Source: JADFDG01 sp965232985 (GTDB lineage Bacteria; Pseudomonadota; Gammaproteobacteria; Pseudomonadales; JADFDG01). Taken from it: a stretch of 64,000 nucleotides of DNA. This document shows, piece by piece, positions 35,087-45,319 of this stretch (position 1 is its first letter; the number at the start of each line of letters is the position of its first letter). A program made the translations under genes and the position numbers. The notes below the pieces were generated by a model that saw only the letters and a list, made by a program, of their open reading frames with translations, had not been told where the DNA came from and did no database searches. The DNA is taken from NCBI GenBank assembly GCA_965232985.1, contig CBDDRC010000012.1:180290-244289 (forward strand). The letters run 5' to 3'.

Positions 35087-37093
35087 ATGACCGCACAGAT
35101 GGCAGCGCCATTGCCCGTGCCGGAAGACGCGACCGCAGCCGCCCCCGTGGTGGTCATCGGCGGCGGCCCGGTCGGTGTGCGTTTCGTGCAGGAATTGCGG
35201 CGCCGCGCGCCGGCGCAGCCTGTCGTGCTCTACGACAACGAGCCCTTTGCTCCGTACAACCGCGTGCAACTCACAGCGTTTCTTGCCGGCGAGATCAGTG
35301 TCGAGCAACTGGCGACCGGTGACAGCCTGGCCGGCGGGCCGACCGAGTTGCGCCTGCATTGCGGCGTGGTCGATATCAATGCCGCGAACAAGAAAGTTAT
35401 CGATGCGCGGGGCCGGGAAACCACCTATTCAACGCTGGTTCTCGCGACCGGTTCGCGCCCGCGCGTGCCGGATATCCCCGGCATCGGCCAGCGCAACGTA
35501 TTCGTGTTCCGCACGCTGTCCGATGCGCTGCGCCTGCAGGCGCGCATGGCCAGCAGCCGGCGCATCGTCGTGATCGGCGGCGGCCTGTTGGGGCTGGAAT
35601 CGGCGCGCGCCATGCAACGCATGGGCGACGGCGTGATCGTGGTCGACCACAACCCGCGGCTGATGATGAACCAGTTGGACGACAGCGCCGCCGAGCGACT
35701 GCAGCAGCATATTGCCGGCCTCGGTATCGAGGTGTTGCTCAACGAGCCGGTGGCGCGCCTGCACGGTGAGGGCAAGGTGACCGGTGTGCGCCTGCGCAGC
35801 GGCACCGTGCTGTCCTGCGACACCGTGCTGGTGGCAGCGGGCATCGTGCCGTTGACGGAGCTGGCGGTGCTCGCGGGCCTGCGCATGCGTCGAGGCGTGC
35901 AGGTCGACGACCACATGCGCAGTTCTGATCCCTCTATTTACGCGATCGGCGAGTGTTCCGAGCACCGTGATCGCACCTATGGCGTGGTGGCACCGGGCTT
36001 CGAACAGGCCGCAGTGGCGGCGCACGCGATCAGCGGTGGCCCGGCGGCGGATTACACCGGCTCGGTCGTGGCCAGCCGGCTCAAGGTTCTCGACCTGCCG
36101 GTATTCAGCGTCGGCCGCGTGACTGAGCGAGATCGCCTGGAGCGCGCCGAGATCCTGCGCTGGCGCGACGAGACGCGCGAGCGCGTGCTGGTGCTGGAGG
36201 ACGGCAAGCTTATCGGCGCGATGTCGGTGGGCGAGAGCCCGGAGAGCATTCGCCTGCAGGAAGCAGTGGTGCGCCATCGCCGCGTGTATTGGTGGCAGAA
36301 GCAGGCCTTCCTGCGCGAAGGCCTGCTATGGCCGGACGCGGAGACGTCGGTGGTCGGTTGGCCGGCAGAGGCGATTGTCTGCCAGTGCAACGGTATTACC
36401 CGCGGCCAACTGGCCGATGCCGTAGCCGCCGGCTGCGGCAGTGTCGACCAGTTGGCTGCCTGCACGCGTGCATCGACGGTGTGCGGTTCCTGCAAACCCT
36501 TGCTCGCCGATCTTGTCGGTCAGCCGGCGCCGGAAGCGCAGTCGCGCTGGCAAAAACCCTTGCTGGTCGGTGCGGCGGTGGCGTTGGCCATCAGCTTGCC
36601 GCTGTTCCTGCTGCCGGGCTTGCCCTACGCGGCGAGCGTGCAACACGCGCTGCCCTGGGATGAGCTCTGGCGCCAGAGCTCGCTGAAACAGCTGACCGGG
36701 TACAGCGTACTGGCGGTCTCCCTGGCCGGCTTGTTGCTGTCGCTGCGCAAGCGCTGGGCACCGACGGGAGAGGGGCGGCTCGCGCGCCTGCTGCGTGGCG
36801 ATTTTACCGGCTGGCGCTTCGCGCACAGCGTGCTTGGCCTGTCGGCACTGCTTGCGCTGTGGGCACACACCGGCGGCCGCATCGGCTCGGGCATCGACGC
36901 GATGCTGATGACGGCCTTCGCGCTCGCACTGCTGGCCGGCGCCGCCATGGGCCTGCTGCTGGCAAAGGAAAAGAAGCTGGCGCCGCGCGCCGCCCTGCGT
37001 TGGCGAAACCGCGCGCTCCACGCGCATTTCTGGCCACTGTGGCCGGTGCCGGCGCTGCTCGGCGCGCACGTCCTGAAAACCTATTTCTTCTGA
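35087..37093 (+). CDS. NirB-like FAD/NAD(P) reductase fused to a BFD [2Fe-2S] and a membrane domain
   Basis: 668 residues in three parts. Residues 1-400 are a pyridine-nucleotide-disulfide oxidoreductase of the nitrite-reductase NirB N-terminal type (VVIGGGPVGVRFV near 22, a second Rossmann VVIGGGLLGLESA near 162, and SDPSIYAIGEC). About 425-485 is a BFD-like [2Fe-2S] domain (CQCNG...CGSC). From about 495 there are four or five membrane helices with His residues (FAHSVLG, WAHTGG, HAHFW, GAHVLK) that could bind b haem. It would take electrons from cytoplasmic NAD(P)H into the membrane and on to the periplasmic cytochromes encoded next. No sirohaem nitrite reductase domain is present. ATG 35087 follows GGGGAAA. 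Confidence 0.82.
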   Translation: MTAQMAAPLPVPEDATAAAPVVVIGGGPVGVRFVQELRRRAPAQPVVLYDNEPFAPYNRVQLTAFLAGEISVEQLATGDSLAGGPTELRLHCGVVDINAANKKVIDARGRETTYSTLVLATGSRPRVPDIPGIGQRNVFVFRTLSDALRLQARMASSRRIVVIGGGLLGLESARAMQRMGDGVIVVDHNPRLMMNQLDDSAAERLQQHIAGLGIEVLLNEPVARLHGEGKVTGVRLRSGTVLSCDTVLVAAGIVPLTELAVLAGLRMRRGVQVDDHMRSSDPSIYAIGECSEHRDRTYGVVAPGFEQAAVAAHAISGGPAADYTGSVVASRLKVLDLPVFSVGRVTERDRLERAEILRWRDETRERVLVLEDGKLIGAMSVGESPESIRLQEAVVRHRRVYWWQKQAFLREGLLWPDAETSVVGWPAEAIVCQCNGITRGQLADAVAAGCGSVDQLAACTRASTVCGSCKPLLADLVGQPAPEAQSRWQKPLLVGAAVALAISLPLFLLPGLPYAASVQHALPWDELWRQSSLKQLTGYSVLAVSLAGLLLSLRKRWAPTGEGRLARLLRGDFTGWRFAHSVLGLSALLALWAHTGGRIGSGIDAMLMTAFALALLAGAAMGLLLAKEKKLAPRAALRWRNRALHAHFWPLWPVPALLGAHVLKTYFF

Positions 37094-37102
37094 AGTGCAT
37101 GC

Positions 37103-38527
37103 ATGGCGTCTGGCAGTAAGTACAAGCGGTTGTGGCTGGCCTGGGGAGTGTTGAGTGTGATGGCACTGGGTTATTTCGCGGCAGGCATGTGGTACGACGG
37201 GGCGAAGACCTCGCCGCTGCTCGTGCCTGCGCGCGAGGCGCTGTTGCCCGGACACACCAGCCATGGGCACTACCAGGTGGAACTTGCCTGCGAGGCATGC
37301 CACACCGATCCCTTCGGCGGCCGCGACGCGCTGCAGCAGGCCTGCATCGGCTGCCATGGCGCCGAACTGGAAGAAGCCGACGACTCGCATCCGGCCAGCA
37401 AGTTCAACGATCCGCGCAATGTCGAGCGGCTGGAGAAGCTGAATGCCCAGCAGTGCGTGACCTGCCATGTGGAGCACCGCCCGGACATGGCGCGCGAAAT
37501 GTCGGTGACGCTGCCACGCGATGTCTGCTTCCACTGCCACAGCGGGCCCGAGGAAATGCCGCCCGACCACGAGGGCATGGCCTTTGATACCTGCACCAAT
37601 TCCGGCTGCCACAACTTTCACGACAACCGCGCTCTGTACGAAGACTTCCTGCTGCGCCATGCCGGCGACCCGGCCCTGAAGGAAATCCGCCAGTTGGCGA
37701 TGCGTGATTTCCACGCAACCAAGTTCGAGATGATGGCCTATCCGCAGGACCGTTATCCCCTCCGCGCGCTGGCGGCCAACGAGGCCGATGCGTCGGCGGC
37801 AAAACAGCAGGGCGAGGCGATGGCGCACTGGTTGGCCAGCACGCACGCGGCCAACGGCGTGAACTGCAGCGCCTGTCACGGCGCGGCAAGTGATGCGGCG
37901 AACACGTGGAATGCGAAACCGGATCACAACACCTGCAAGACCTGCCACGGCCCGGAGGTCACGGGCTTCCTCTCTGGCAAGCACGGCATGCGCCTGGCGC
38001 AGGGGCTGTCGGCGATGCGCCCGGAATGGGCGCGTGCCGCCATGAACGACGATGCGCATGGCCGCGAACTCAGCTGCAGCAGTTGCCACGATGCACACGG
38101 TGTCGATACCCGTCGCGCCGCGGTGGATGCTTGCGAGGGCTGCCACGCCGACGAGCACACCCGCGCATATCGCCAGTCGAAACACTTCGAGCTCTGGCAG
38201 CAGGAACTGGCCGGCAAGTTGCCGCCAGGCAGCGGCGTGAGCTGCGCGTCCTGCCACATGCCGCGGCTGCGCATGCCTACCGACGATGGCTCGCGCATGG
38301 TGGTGCAGCACAACCAGAACGACACGCTGCGGCCCAACAGCAAGATGTTGCGACCGGTTTGTCAATCCTGCCATGGCCTCGGGTTTTCCATCGACGCGAT
38401 GGCGGACCGGGCACTGATCAATCGCAATTTCACGGGGCAACCCGCGCGGCACGTCGAGTCCATCGACATGGCCGTGAAAAAAGATGCCGAGACCCACGTC
38501 CGTCGGGCGAACGGGAGCGGTGAGTAA
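37103..38527 (+). CDS. Membrane-anchored undecahaem-type cytochrome c
   Basis: 474 residues. An N-terminal uncleaved anchor (WLAWGVLSVMALGYFAAGM) is followed by a periplasmic part with ten C-x2-C-H haem motifs (CEACH, CIGCH, CVTCH, CFHCH, CSACH, CKTCH, CSSCH, CEGCH, CASCH, CQSCH) and one C-x4-C-H (CTNSGCH) between the fourth and fifth. The C-terminal half (KHFELWQQ, then CASCHMPR) resembles multihaem cytochromes related to nitrite and hydroxylamine enzymes, but I cannot assign an enzyme. It begins 9 bp after the flavoprotein gene, so it probably receives electrons from that membrane reductase. Confidence 0.85.
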   Translation: MASGSKYKRLWLAWGVLSVMALGYFAAGMWYDGAKTSPLLVPAREALLPGHTSHGHYQVELACEACHTDPFGGRDALQQACIGCHGAELEEADDSHPASKFNDPRNVERLEKLNAQQCVTCHVEHRPDMAREMSVTLPRDVCFHCHSGPEEMPPDHEGMAFDTCTNSGCHNFHDNRALYEDFLLRHAGDPALKEIRQLAMRDFHATKFEMMAYPQDRYPLRALAANEADASAAKQQGEAMAHWLASTHAANGVNCSACHGAASDAANTWNAKPDHNTCKTCHGPEVTGFLSGKHGMRLAQGLSAMRPEWARAAMNDDAHGRELSCSSCHDAHGVDTRRAAVDACEGCHADEHTRAYRQSKHFELWQQELAGKLPPGSGVSCASCHMPRLRMPTDDGSRMVVQHNQNDTLRPNSKMLRPVCQSCHGLGFSIDAMADRALINRNFTGQPARHVESIDMAVKKDAETHVRRANGSGE

Positions 38528-38560
38528 GCAAGACGGAAAATCCTGGAACCTGGAGGCAAT

Positions 38561-39124
38561 ATGATGAAGCGCAAATCGATAGCCGCGGCCGTACTGATGG
38601 CAAGCGTGTTTTCTGGCAGCAGTGCCAACGCCGGCGAAATTTCTCCGCAGGACATGGCCGACGCCCTGCACGCGGTGATGGCCGCTGACCGGGCGGTGTA
38701 CACCAAGCTGATCGTCAACCGGCTGCAGAACGAGGAAAAAATCATCAAGGCCAGCGAGCACTGGAAAGATGACAAAGCGCTGGTACTCCCTGCGCAGATG
38801 TTCCGCTTTGGCGCCGAGGAGGTGGCGAAGAAGAACCAGAAGTTCAACTACTCGCTGCTTTCCCTGTGGCCGATCAACAAGCAGAACTCGCCCAAGACCG
38901 ACGCGGAGAAGGAGGGCCTGAAGTTCGTCGCCGACAACCCCGGCAAGAACTTCTACAAGAATGAAAAACTGGGCGGCAAGACCTACTTCACCGCAGTCTA
39001 CGCGGACCCGGCCGTGGCGCCGGCCTGCGTCACCTGCCACAACGGGCACAAGGACAGCCCGCGCACCGATTTCAAGATCGCTGACGTGATGGGTGGCGTG
39101 ATCATTCGCATCCCGGTGGACTGA
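38561..39124 (+). CDS. DUF3365 (Tll0287-like) haem-binding periplasmic protein
   Basis: 187 residues with a clear signal peptide (MMKRKSIAAAVLMASVFSGSSANA) and a DUF3365 domain. That domain has a PAS-like fold and often carries one c-type haem; the motif CVTCHNGH is near residue 150, followed by the family stretch FKIADVMGGVIIRIP. Such domains occur alone or as redox/NO sensor domains in signalling proteins. A strong GGAGG precedes the ATG. It sits 33 bp after the multihaem cytochrome and 1 bp before the next cytochrome, and is presumably part of the same electron path or senses its state. Confidence 0.83.
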   Translation: MMKRKSIAAAVLMASVFSGSSANAGEISPQDMADALHAVMAADRAVYTKLIVNRLQNEEKIIKASEHWKDDKALVLPAQMFRFGAEEVAKKNQKFNYSLLSLWPINKQNSPKTDAEKEGLKFVADNPGKNFYKNEKLGGKTYFTAVYADPAVAPACVTCHNGHKDSPRTDFKIADVMGGVIIRIPVD

Positions 39125-39125
39125 G

Positions 39126-39494
39126 ATGCAGGCCACAGTCCGGGTGCTCGCCCTGTTGTTGCTGTCCACGCATGCCGTGGCGGCCGACGAGGTGTTCCCC
39201 GAGTTTGATGATGCGACCCTGAAGCAGGGCCGCACCATCTGGCTGGGCACCTGCAAGGCCTGCCATGCAACGGGGCTTGCCGATGCGCCCATGGTTTCCG
39301 ATGCGGAAGCCTGGGCGCCGCGGTTGCTCAAGGATCGCAACACGCTTTACCAACATGCGCTCAATGGCTTCTTCGGACCTATGGGCACGCAGATGCCGCC
39401 TCGCGGCGGCAACGACGCGCTCAATGATGACGAAGTGCGCGCGGCAGTCGATTACATGGCCGCCATAGCCGGAAAAATCAAACTGGAGAACTGA
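39126..39494 (+). CDS. Small c-type cytochrome (c5-like)
   Basis: 122 residues: a signal peptide (to about residue 20, THAVAAD), one haem motif CKACH near residue 43, and a probable Met ligand in GPMGTQMPPRGG near residue 80. The fold matches class I cytochromes of the c5 type. It would be a soluble periplasmic shuttle between the membrane-anchored multihaem protein and a terminal acceptor. The ATG comes one base after the stop of the DUF3365 gene. Confidence 0.85.
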   Translation: MQATVRVLALLLLSTHAVAADEVFPEFDDATLKQGRTIWLGTCKACHATGLADAPMVSDAEAWAPRLLKDRNTLYQHALNGFFGPMGTQMPPRGGNDALNDDEVRAAVDYMAAIAGKIKLEN

Positions 39495-39497
39495 AAC

Positions 39498-39908
39498 ATG
39501 ACCCCGCAACAGATCGCACTCGTACAGGGTTCCTGGCAGAAAGTGGTCCCGATCAAGGAAACCGCTGCCGAACTCTTCTACAACAAGTTGTTCGAAACCG
39601 ATCCTTCGCTCAAACCGCTCTTCAAGGGCGACATCAAGGAGCAGGGTCGAAAGTTGATGATGATGCTCAACACGGTCGTCACCAAACTGGACAATCTCGG
39701 CGAGATTGTTCCGGCGGTGCAGGATCTGGGTCGTCGCCACTCGGGTTACGGCGTCAAGGACAAGGACTACGACACCGTCGCCGGTGCGCTGCTGTGGACG
39801 CTGGGCGCGGGCCTTGGCGATGCCTTCACTGCCGAAGTGAAGGATGCCTGGGTCGCGGCTTACACCATCCTGGCGGGTGCCATGAAGGAGGCCGCGGCAA
39901 CGGCCTGA
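39498..39908 (+). CDS. Single-domain globin (Vitreoscilla/flavohaemoglobin type)
   Basis: 136-residue haem globin with the proximal histidine in DLGRRHSGYGV (about residue 79) and the flanking pattern VKDKDYDTVAGALLWTL, typical of bacterial single-domain globins related to flavohaemoglobins. No reductase domain follows. Such globins bind O2 and NO and often detoxify NO using a separate reductase; the first gene of this operon encodes a flavin reductase. It has no signal peptide, so it acts in the cytoplasm. GGAG lies upstream of the ATG; it starts 3 bp after the cytochrome gene and ends the operon. Confidence 0.88.
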   Translation: MTPQQIALVQGSWQKVVPIKETAAELFYNKLFETDPSLKPLFKGDIKEQGRKLMMMLNTVVTKLDNLGEIVPAVQDLGRRHSGYGVKDKDYDTVAGALLWTLGAGLGDAFTAEVKDAWVAAYTILAGAMKEAAATA

Positions 39909-40067
39909 TCGGCAGGGGCATGGCGGCGGTGCGCCCGGGGGCCGCCGTCGTCGGTGCGGACATGGCTTGGTGTCGAATGCAATCGGGGGTAAGCGACGAG
40001 GAACTGGCCTGCCTGAAGACCAAGGTGTCCTGGCAAAAGAGAAACGGGCACCGAACGGGCACGTAAA

Positions 40068-40093
40068 CGAAGGGCGCCCTGAGGCGCCCTTCG
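40068..40093. terminator. Strong hairpin between the globin and tRNA-Asn
   Basis: Perfect 11-bp stem CGAAGGGCGCC/GGCGCCCTTCG with a CTGA loop. It lies between convergent transcripts (globin operon on plus, tRNA-Asn on minus); TTT follows on the minus strand, so it probably serves the tRNA and perhaps both. Confidence 0.6.
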
Positions 40094-40121
40094 AATAACA
40101 AGCCTAACTGCTCGATTGAAT

Positions 40122-40197
40122 TGGCTCCGCCTGCTGGGCTCGAACCAGCGACCCACGGATTAACAGTCCGTTGCTCTACCGACTGAGCTAAGGCGGA
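40122..40197 (-). tRNA. tRNA-Asn (anticodon GTT)
   Basis: 76 nt including an encoded CCA. The acceptor stem is TCCGCCT/AGGCGGA with discriminator G, the anticodon loop reads CTGTTAA, and the T arm is GGTTCGAGCC. All arms pair well. Confidence 0.97.
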
Positions 40198-40347
40198 ATG
40201 GAACTTGTTCTACCGGTTGCCGCGTCGGTCGCGGGCCGTGGTGGTGTAGAGGGCGCGTATGTTAGTGACGCACCGGCACAGGGTCAACAGCACTCGGGTA
40301 CACGACGCAGCCAGGAGCGGCGCCGTGCCGGCAGCGCCCGGGCCTCT

Positions 40348-41535
40348 TTACTGCGCCAGTGCCTTGCGGATACGCGCCAGCGCGTCGTGCAGGTTTTTCA
40401 TGCTGGTGGCAATGGAGATGCGTGCATAACCCTCGGCGCCGAACGCAGAGCCGGGCACCAGGGCAACGCCGACTTCGTTGAGCAGGTATTCGCACAGCTC
40501 GATGTCGTTGCGGATGCCTGGTCGCTTGCCGATCACGCCCTGGAAGTTGGCAAAGGCATAGAAGGCGCCATCAGCGGCAATGCAGCTCACACCCGGGATG
40601 CTGTTGAGTTCGGCCACCACGTAGTCGTGGCGTTCCTTGAAGGCCTTGACCATGGGCTTGAGGCAATCCTGATTGCCGTCGAGCGCGGCCTGCGCGGCCA
40701 CCTGCGAAATGGAGCAGGGGTTCGAGGTGCTTTGCGATTGCACCTTGTTCATCGCCCTGATCAGTTGCACCGGGCCGGCCGCATAGCCGATCCGCCAGCC
40801 GGTCATGGCGTAGGCCTTGGAGACGCCATTGAGCACGATGGTGCGGTCGTACAGATCCGGGCAGGCGGTGAGGATGTTGCAGAACGGCTCGGGCGCCCAC
40901 CAGATTTTTTCGTACATGTCGTCGGTGGCAATGAGGACGTGCGGGTGCTTGCGCAGCACCACGCCCAGTGCTTCGAGATCGGCGCGGGTATAGGCCACGC
41001 CCGTCGGGTTGGAGGGGCTGCACAGCACAAACAGGCGGGTGTTGGCGGTGATCGCGGCGTCCAGTTGCGCCGGGCTGATCTTGAAGCGCGCGGCATCGTC
41101 GGTGGGGACGATCACCGGCGTCGCGTCGGCAATCAACACCATATCCGGATAGGAGACCCAGTACGGCGCCGGAATGATGACCTCGTCGCCCTTGTCGAGC
41201 AGCGCCAGTGCCATGTTGAAAAAGCTCTGCTTGCCGCCGCTCGATACCAGAATCTGCTCGGGTTTGTAGGCGAGGCTGTTGTCGCGCATCAGCTTGGCGA
41301 TCACCGCCTTCTTCAGTGCCGGCGTGCCATCGACGGCGGTGTATTTGGTGAAGCCGTCGTTGATTGCCTTGATCGCCGCCGCCTTGACGTGGTCTGGCGT
41401 ATCGAAGTCGGGTTCGCCGCCGCCGAGGCCGATGATGTCGCCGCCTGCGGCTTTCAGTTCGGCAGCGCGATTGCTGACGGCCAGGGTCGGGGACGGCTTG
41501 ATGGCATTGACGCGATTCGAAAGACGGATATCCAC
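40348..41535 (-). CDS. aspC: Aspartate-type class I aminotransferase
   Basis: PLP-dependent fold-type I aminotransferase of 395 residues, subgroup I-gamma (AAT Ib) by sequence. Conserved elements are GGGEPDFDTP near residue 38, SPSNPTGVAYT (the Asn that contacts PLP), and the PLP lysine in NGVSKAYAMTGWRIGYAAGP. The likely reaction is L-aspartate plus 2-oxoglutarate to oxaloacetate plus glutamate, perhaps also with prephenate. GTG 41535 is preferred (AGG upstream); the frame is open to 41931, but that part has low-complexity Arg/Pro and overlaps the uvrB control region. Divergent from uvrB. Confidence 0.9.
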   Translation of the reverse strand: MDIRLSNRVNAIKPSPTLAVSNRAAELKAAGGDIIGLGGGEPDFDTPDHVKAAAIKAINDGFTKYTAVDGTPALKKAVIAKLMRDNSLAYKPEQILVSSGGKQSFFNMALALLDKGDEVIIPAPYWVSYPDMVLIADATPVIVPTDDAARFKISPAQLDAAITANTRLFVLCSPSNPTGVAYTRADLEALGVVLRKHPHVLIATDDMYEKIWWAPEPFCNILTACPDLYDRTIVLNGVSKAYAMTGWRIGYAAGPVQLIRAMNKVQSQSTSNPCSISQVAAQAALDGNQDCLKPMVKAFKERHDYVVAELNSIPGVSCIAADGAFYAFANFQGVIGKRPGIRNDIELCEYLLNEVGVALVPGSAFGAEGYARISIATSMKNLHDALARIRKALAQ

Positions 41536-41745
41536 GGTATGGACCTCGGCAGGCGGGAAACAGGGCCCGATTGAGGCGTCGGCAGCGCGACCGGAACGGG
41601 ATCCCTCAGGGCGGCGCCATTCTAATGGAAGGGGTTCGCTGTTCAATGCGCCAGCGCAATAAAGGCTGTGCCGACGATGCCGGCGGCGGGGCGCTGGCTG
41701 CCGTGTAGAATCGCTCCTCTTCACTTCGTACCGGGGTTTCACCGC

Positions 41746-43764
<2,019 letters not shown>

Positions 43765-43786
43765 TGTCGTCGGCACAGGAGAGGAC

Positions 43787-45064
43787 ATGAAACCCGAACA
43801 GGCCCGCATTACCGTTATCGGTCTTGGCTACGTCGGGCTGCCGCTGTCGGTGGCTTTCGGCGAGAAATATCCCACGCTGGGCTTCGATATCAACGTCGAA
43901 CGCGTAGCGGCGCTGGCGCGTGGCGAGGATGTCACCCGGGAGTTGTCGGCTGCCGAGATCAAGGCCGCCACGCAACTGTCGTTTGCAACCGATGAATCCC
44001 TGCTGGATGCGTGCAATGTCTATATCGTTACCGTGCCGACACCGGTTGATCGCGGCAACGCCCCGGATTTCGGGCCGCTGATTGCGGCCAGCCGCACCAT
44101 CGGCAAACATATTCGCCGTGGCGATGTTGCAATTTACGAATCCACCGTATACCCGGGTGCCACCGAGGAAATCTGCATTCCGGAAATAGAAAAAGTATCC
44201 GGCCTGCGATTCAACGTCGATTTTTTTGCCGGCTACAGCCCGGAGCGCATCAACCCCGGCGACAAGCAGCGGCGGCTGAAGAACATCGTCAAAATCACCT
44301 CAGGATCAACCCCGGAAATTGCCGATTTTGTCGATGCGCTGTATCGCTCCATCCTCGATGTGCCCACCCACAAGGCCAGCTCCATCAAGGTGGCGGAAGC
44401 CGCAAAAGTTATCGAAAATACCCAGCGCGATCTCAATATTTCCCTGGTCAACGAGTTGGCACTTGTTTTTGATCGCCTGGGCATCGACACCCTGGAAGTG
44501 CTGGAGGCGGCAGGGACAAAATGGAATTTCCTGCCGTTTCGTCCGGGCCTGGTTGGCGGGCACTGCATCGGCGTTGATCCGTACTACCTGATCCACAAGG
44601 CGCGTGAAGCGGGTTACTACCCGGACGTGATCGCCGCCGGCCGGCGCGTAAACGATGGTATCGGCGAGCACATCGTCAATCGCGTCGTGCGGCTGATGAG
44701 CCGCAATGGGGCGACGATCAATCATGCGCGTGTGCTGATTCTGGGGCTTGCCTTCAAGGAAAACTGCCCGGATATCCGCAACACCCGCATTGTCGATCTG
44801 ATCGAGCACCTGCGTGGCTGGGGCATCGCCGTGGATGTCTACGATCCCTGGGTTGATGCGCAGGAGGCGAAGCACGAATACGGGCTTGATGTACTGGCTG
44901 CGGAACCGGCGGCAGGCGGTTACGACGGCATCATCGCGGCGGTGGCGCATGCTGAGTTCCGGCGCTGGGGCGTGGCCAAGGTGCGCGCTTTCGGCAAGCC
45001 GACGGCAGTTCTCTATGATGTGAAGGGCATGTTCCCGAAGGCGGATGTCGACGCCCGGTTGTGA
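43787..45064 (+). CDS. tviB: UDP-N-acetyl-hexosamine 6-dehydrogenase (TviB/WbpO-like)
   Basis: 425-residue UDP-glucose/GDP-mannose dehydrogenase family enzyme that oxidises the C6 alcohol of a UDP-sugar to an acid with two NAD+. It has an N-terminal Rossmann motif (GLGYVGLPLS), the catalytic cysteine in GGHCIGVDPYY, and a C-terminal NAD domain. The overall sequence (YSPERINPGDK, GTKWNFLPFRPGLVGGHCIGV) fits the TviB/WbpO group acting on UDP-GlcNAc or UDP-GalNAc. AGGAG precedes ATG 43787, 22 bp after uvrB. No other polysaccharide genes are nearby. Confidence 0.9.
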   Translation: MKPEQARITVIGLGYVGLPLSVAFGEKYPTLGFDINVERVAALARGEDVTRELSAAEIKAATQLSFATDESLLDACNVYIVTVPTPVDRGNAPDFGPLIAASRTIGKHIRRGDVAIYESTVYPGATEEICIPEIEKVSGLRFNVDFFAGYSPERINPGDKQRRLKNIVKITSGSTPEIADFVDALYRSILDVPTHKASSIKVAEAAKVIENTQRDLNISLVNELALVFDRLGIDTLEVLEAAGTKWNFLPFRPGLVGGHCIGVDPYYLIHKAREAGYYPDVIAAGRRVNDGIGEHIVNRVVRLMSRNGATINHARVLILGLAFKENCPDIRNTRIVDLIEHLRGWGIAVDVYDPWVDAQEAKHEYGLDVLAAEPAAGGYDGIIAAVAHAEFRRWGVAKVRAFGKPTAVLYDVKGMFPKADVDARL

Positions 45065-45095
45065 TGCGTCGGTGAAATATCACCGGTTGCCGGCC

Positions 45096-45124
45096 TTGTC
45101 AGCGGCAGGATCGGCCGCTATTCT
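45096..45124 (+). promoter_or_regulatory. Promoter of tRNA-Val
   Basis: TTGTCA, exactly 17 bp, TATTCT. The predicted start near 45131 lies 6 bases before the tRNA 5' end. Confidence 0.65.
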
Positions 45125-45136
45125 CGCGCCCTCTTC

Positions 45137-45213
45137 AGGCACGTAGCTCAGTTGGTTAGAGCACCACCTTGACATGGTGGGGGTCGGTGGTTCGAGCCCA
45201 CTCGTGCCTACCA
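45137..45213 (+). tRNA. tRNA-Val (anticodon GAC)
   Basis: 77 nt with an encoded CCA. Acceptor AGGCACG/CGTGCCT, discriminator A, anticodon loop CTTGACA, T arm GGTTCGAGCC. It lies about 100 bp upstream of thrS. Confidence 0.97.
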
Positions 45214-45319
45214 GTTTTTCCGGCAGTTTTTCCGGCACCGCGGAGTCCTTCCGCAAGCGTCGTTCCGGCGTTGGATCATGCGGCCTTGCGTATGGGTCGC
45301 CACTGAGGAGTCTTACGTC

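Noticed and set aside
36326..39343. A 1005-codon open frame on the minus strand across the redox operon
   Set aside because: It is antisense to five genes with clear haem, flavin and signal-peptide motifs. It is low in recognisable domains and rich in His/Arg/Gln/Ala as expected for the complement of GC-rich coding DNA.
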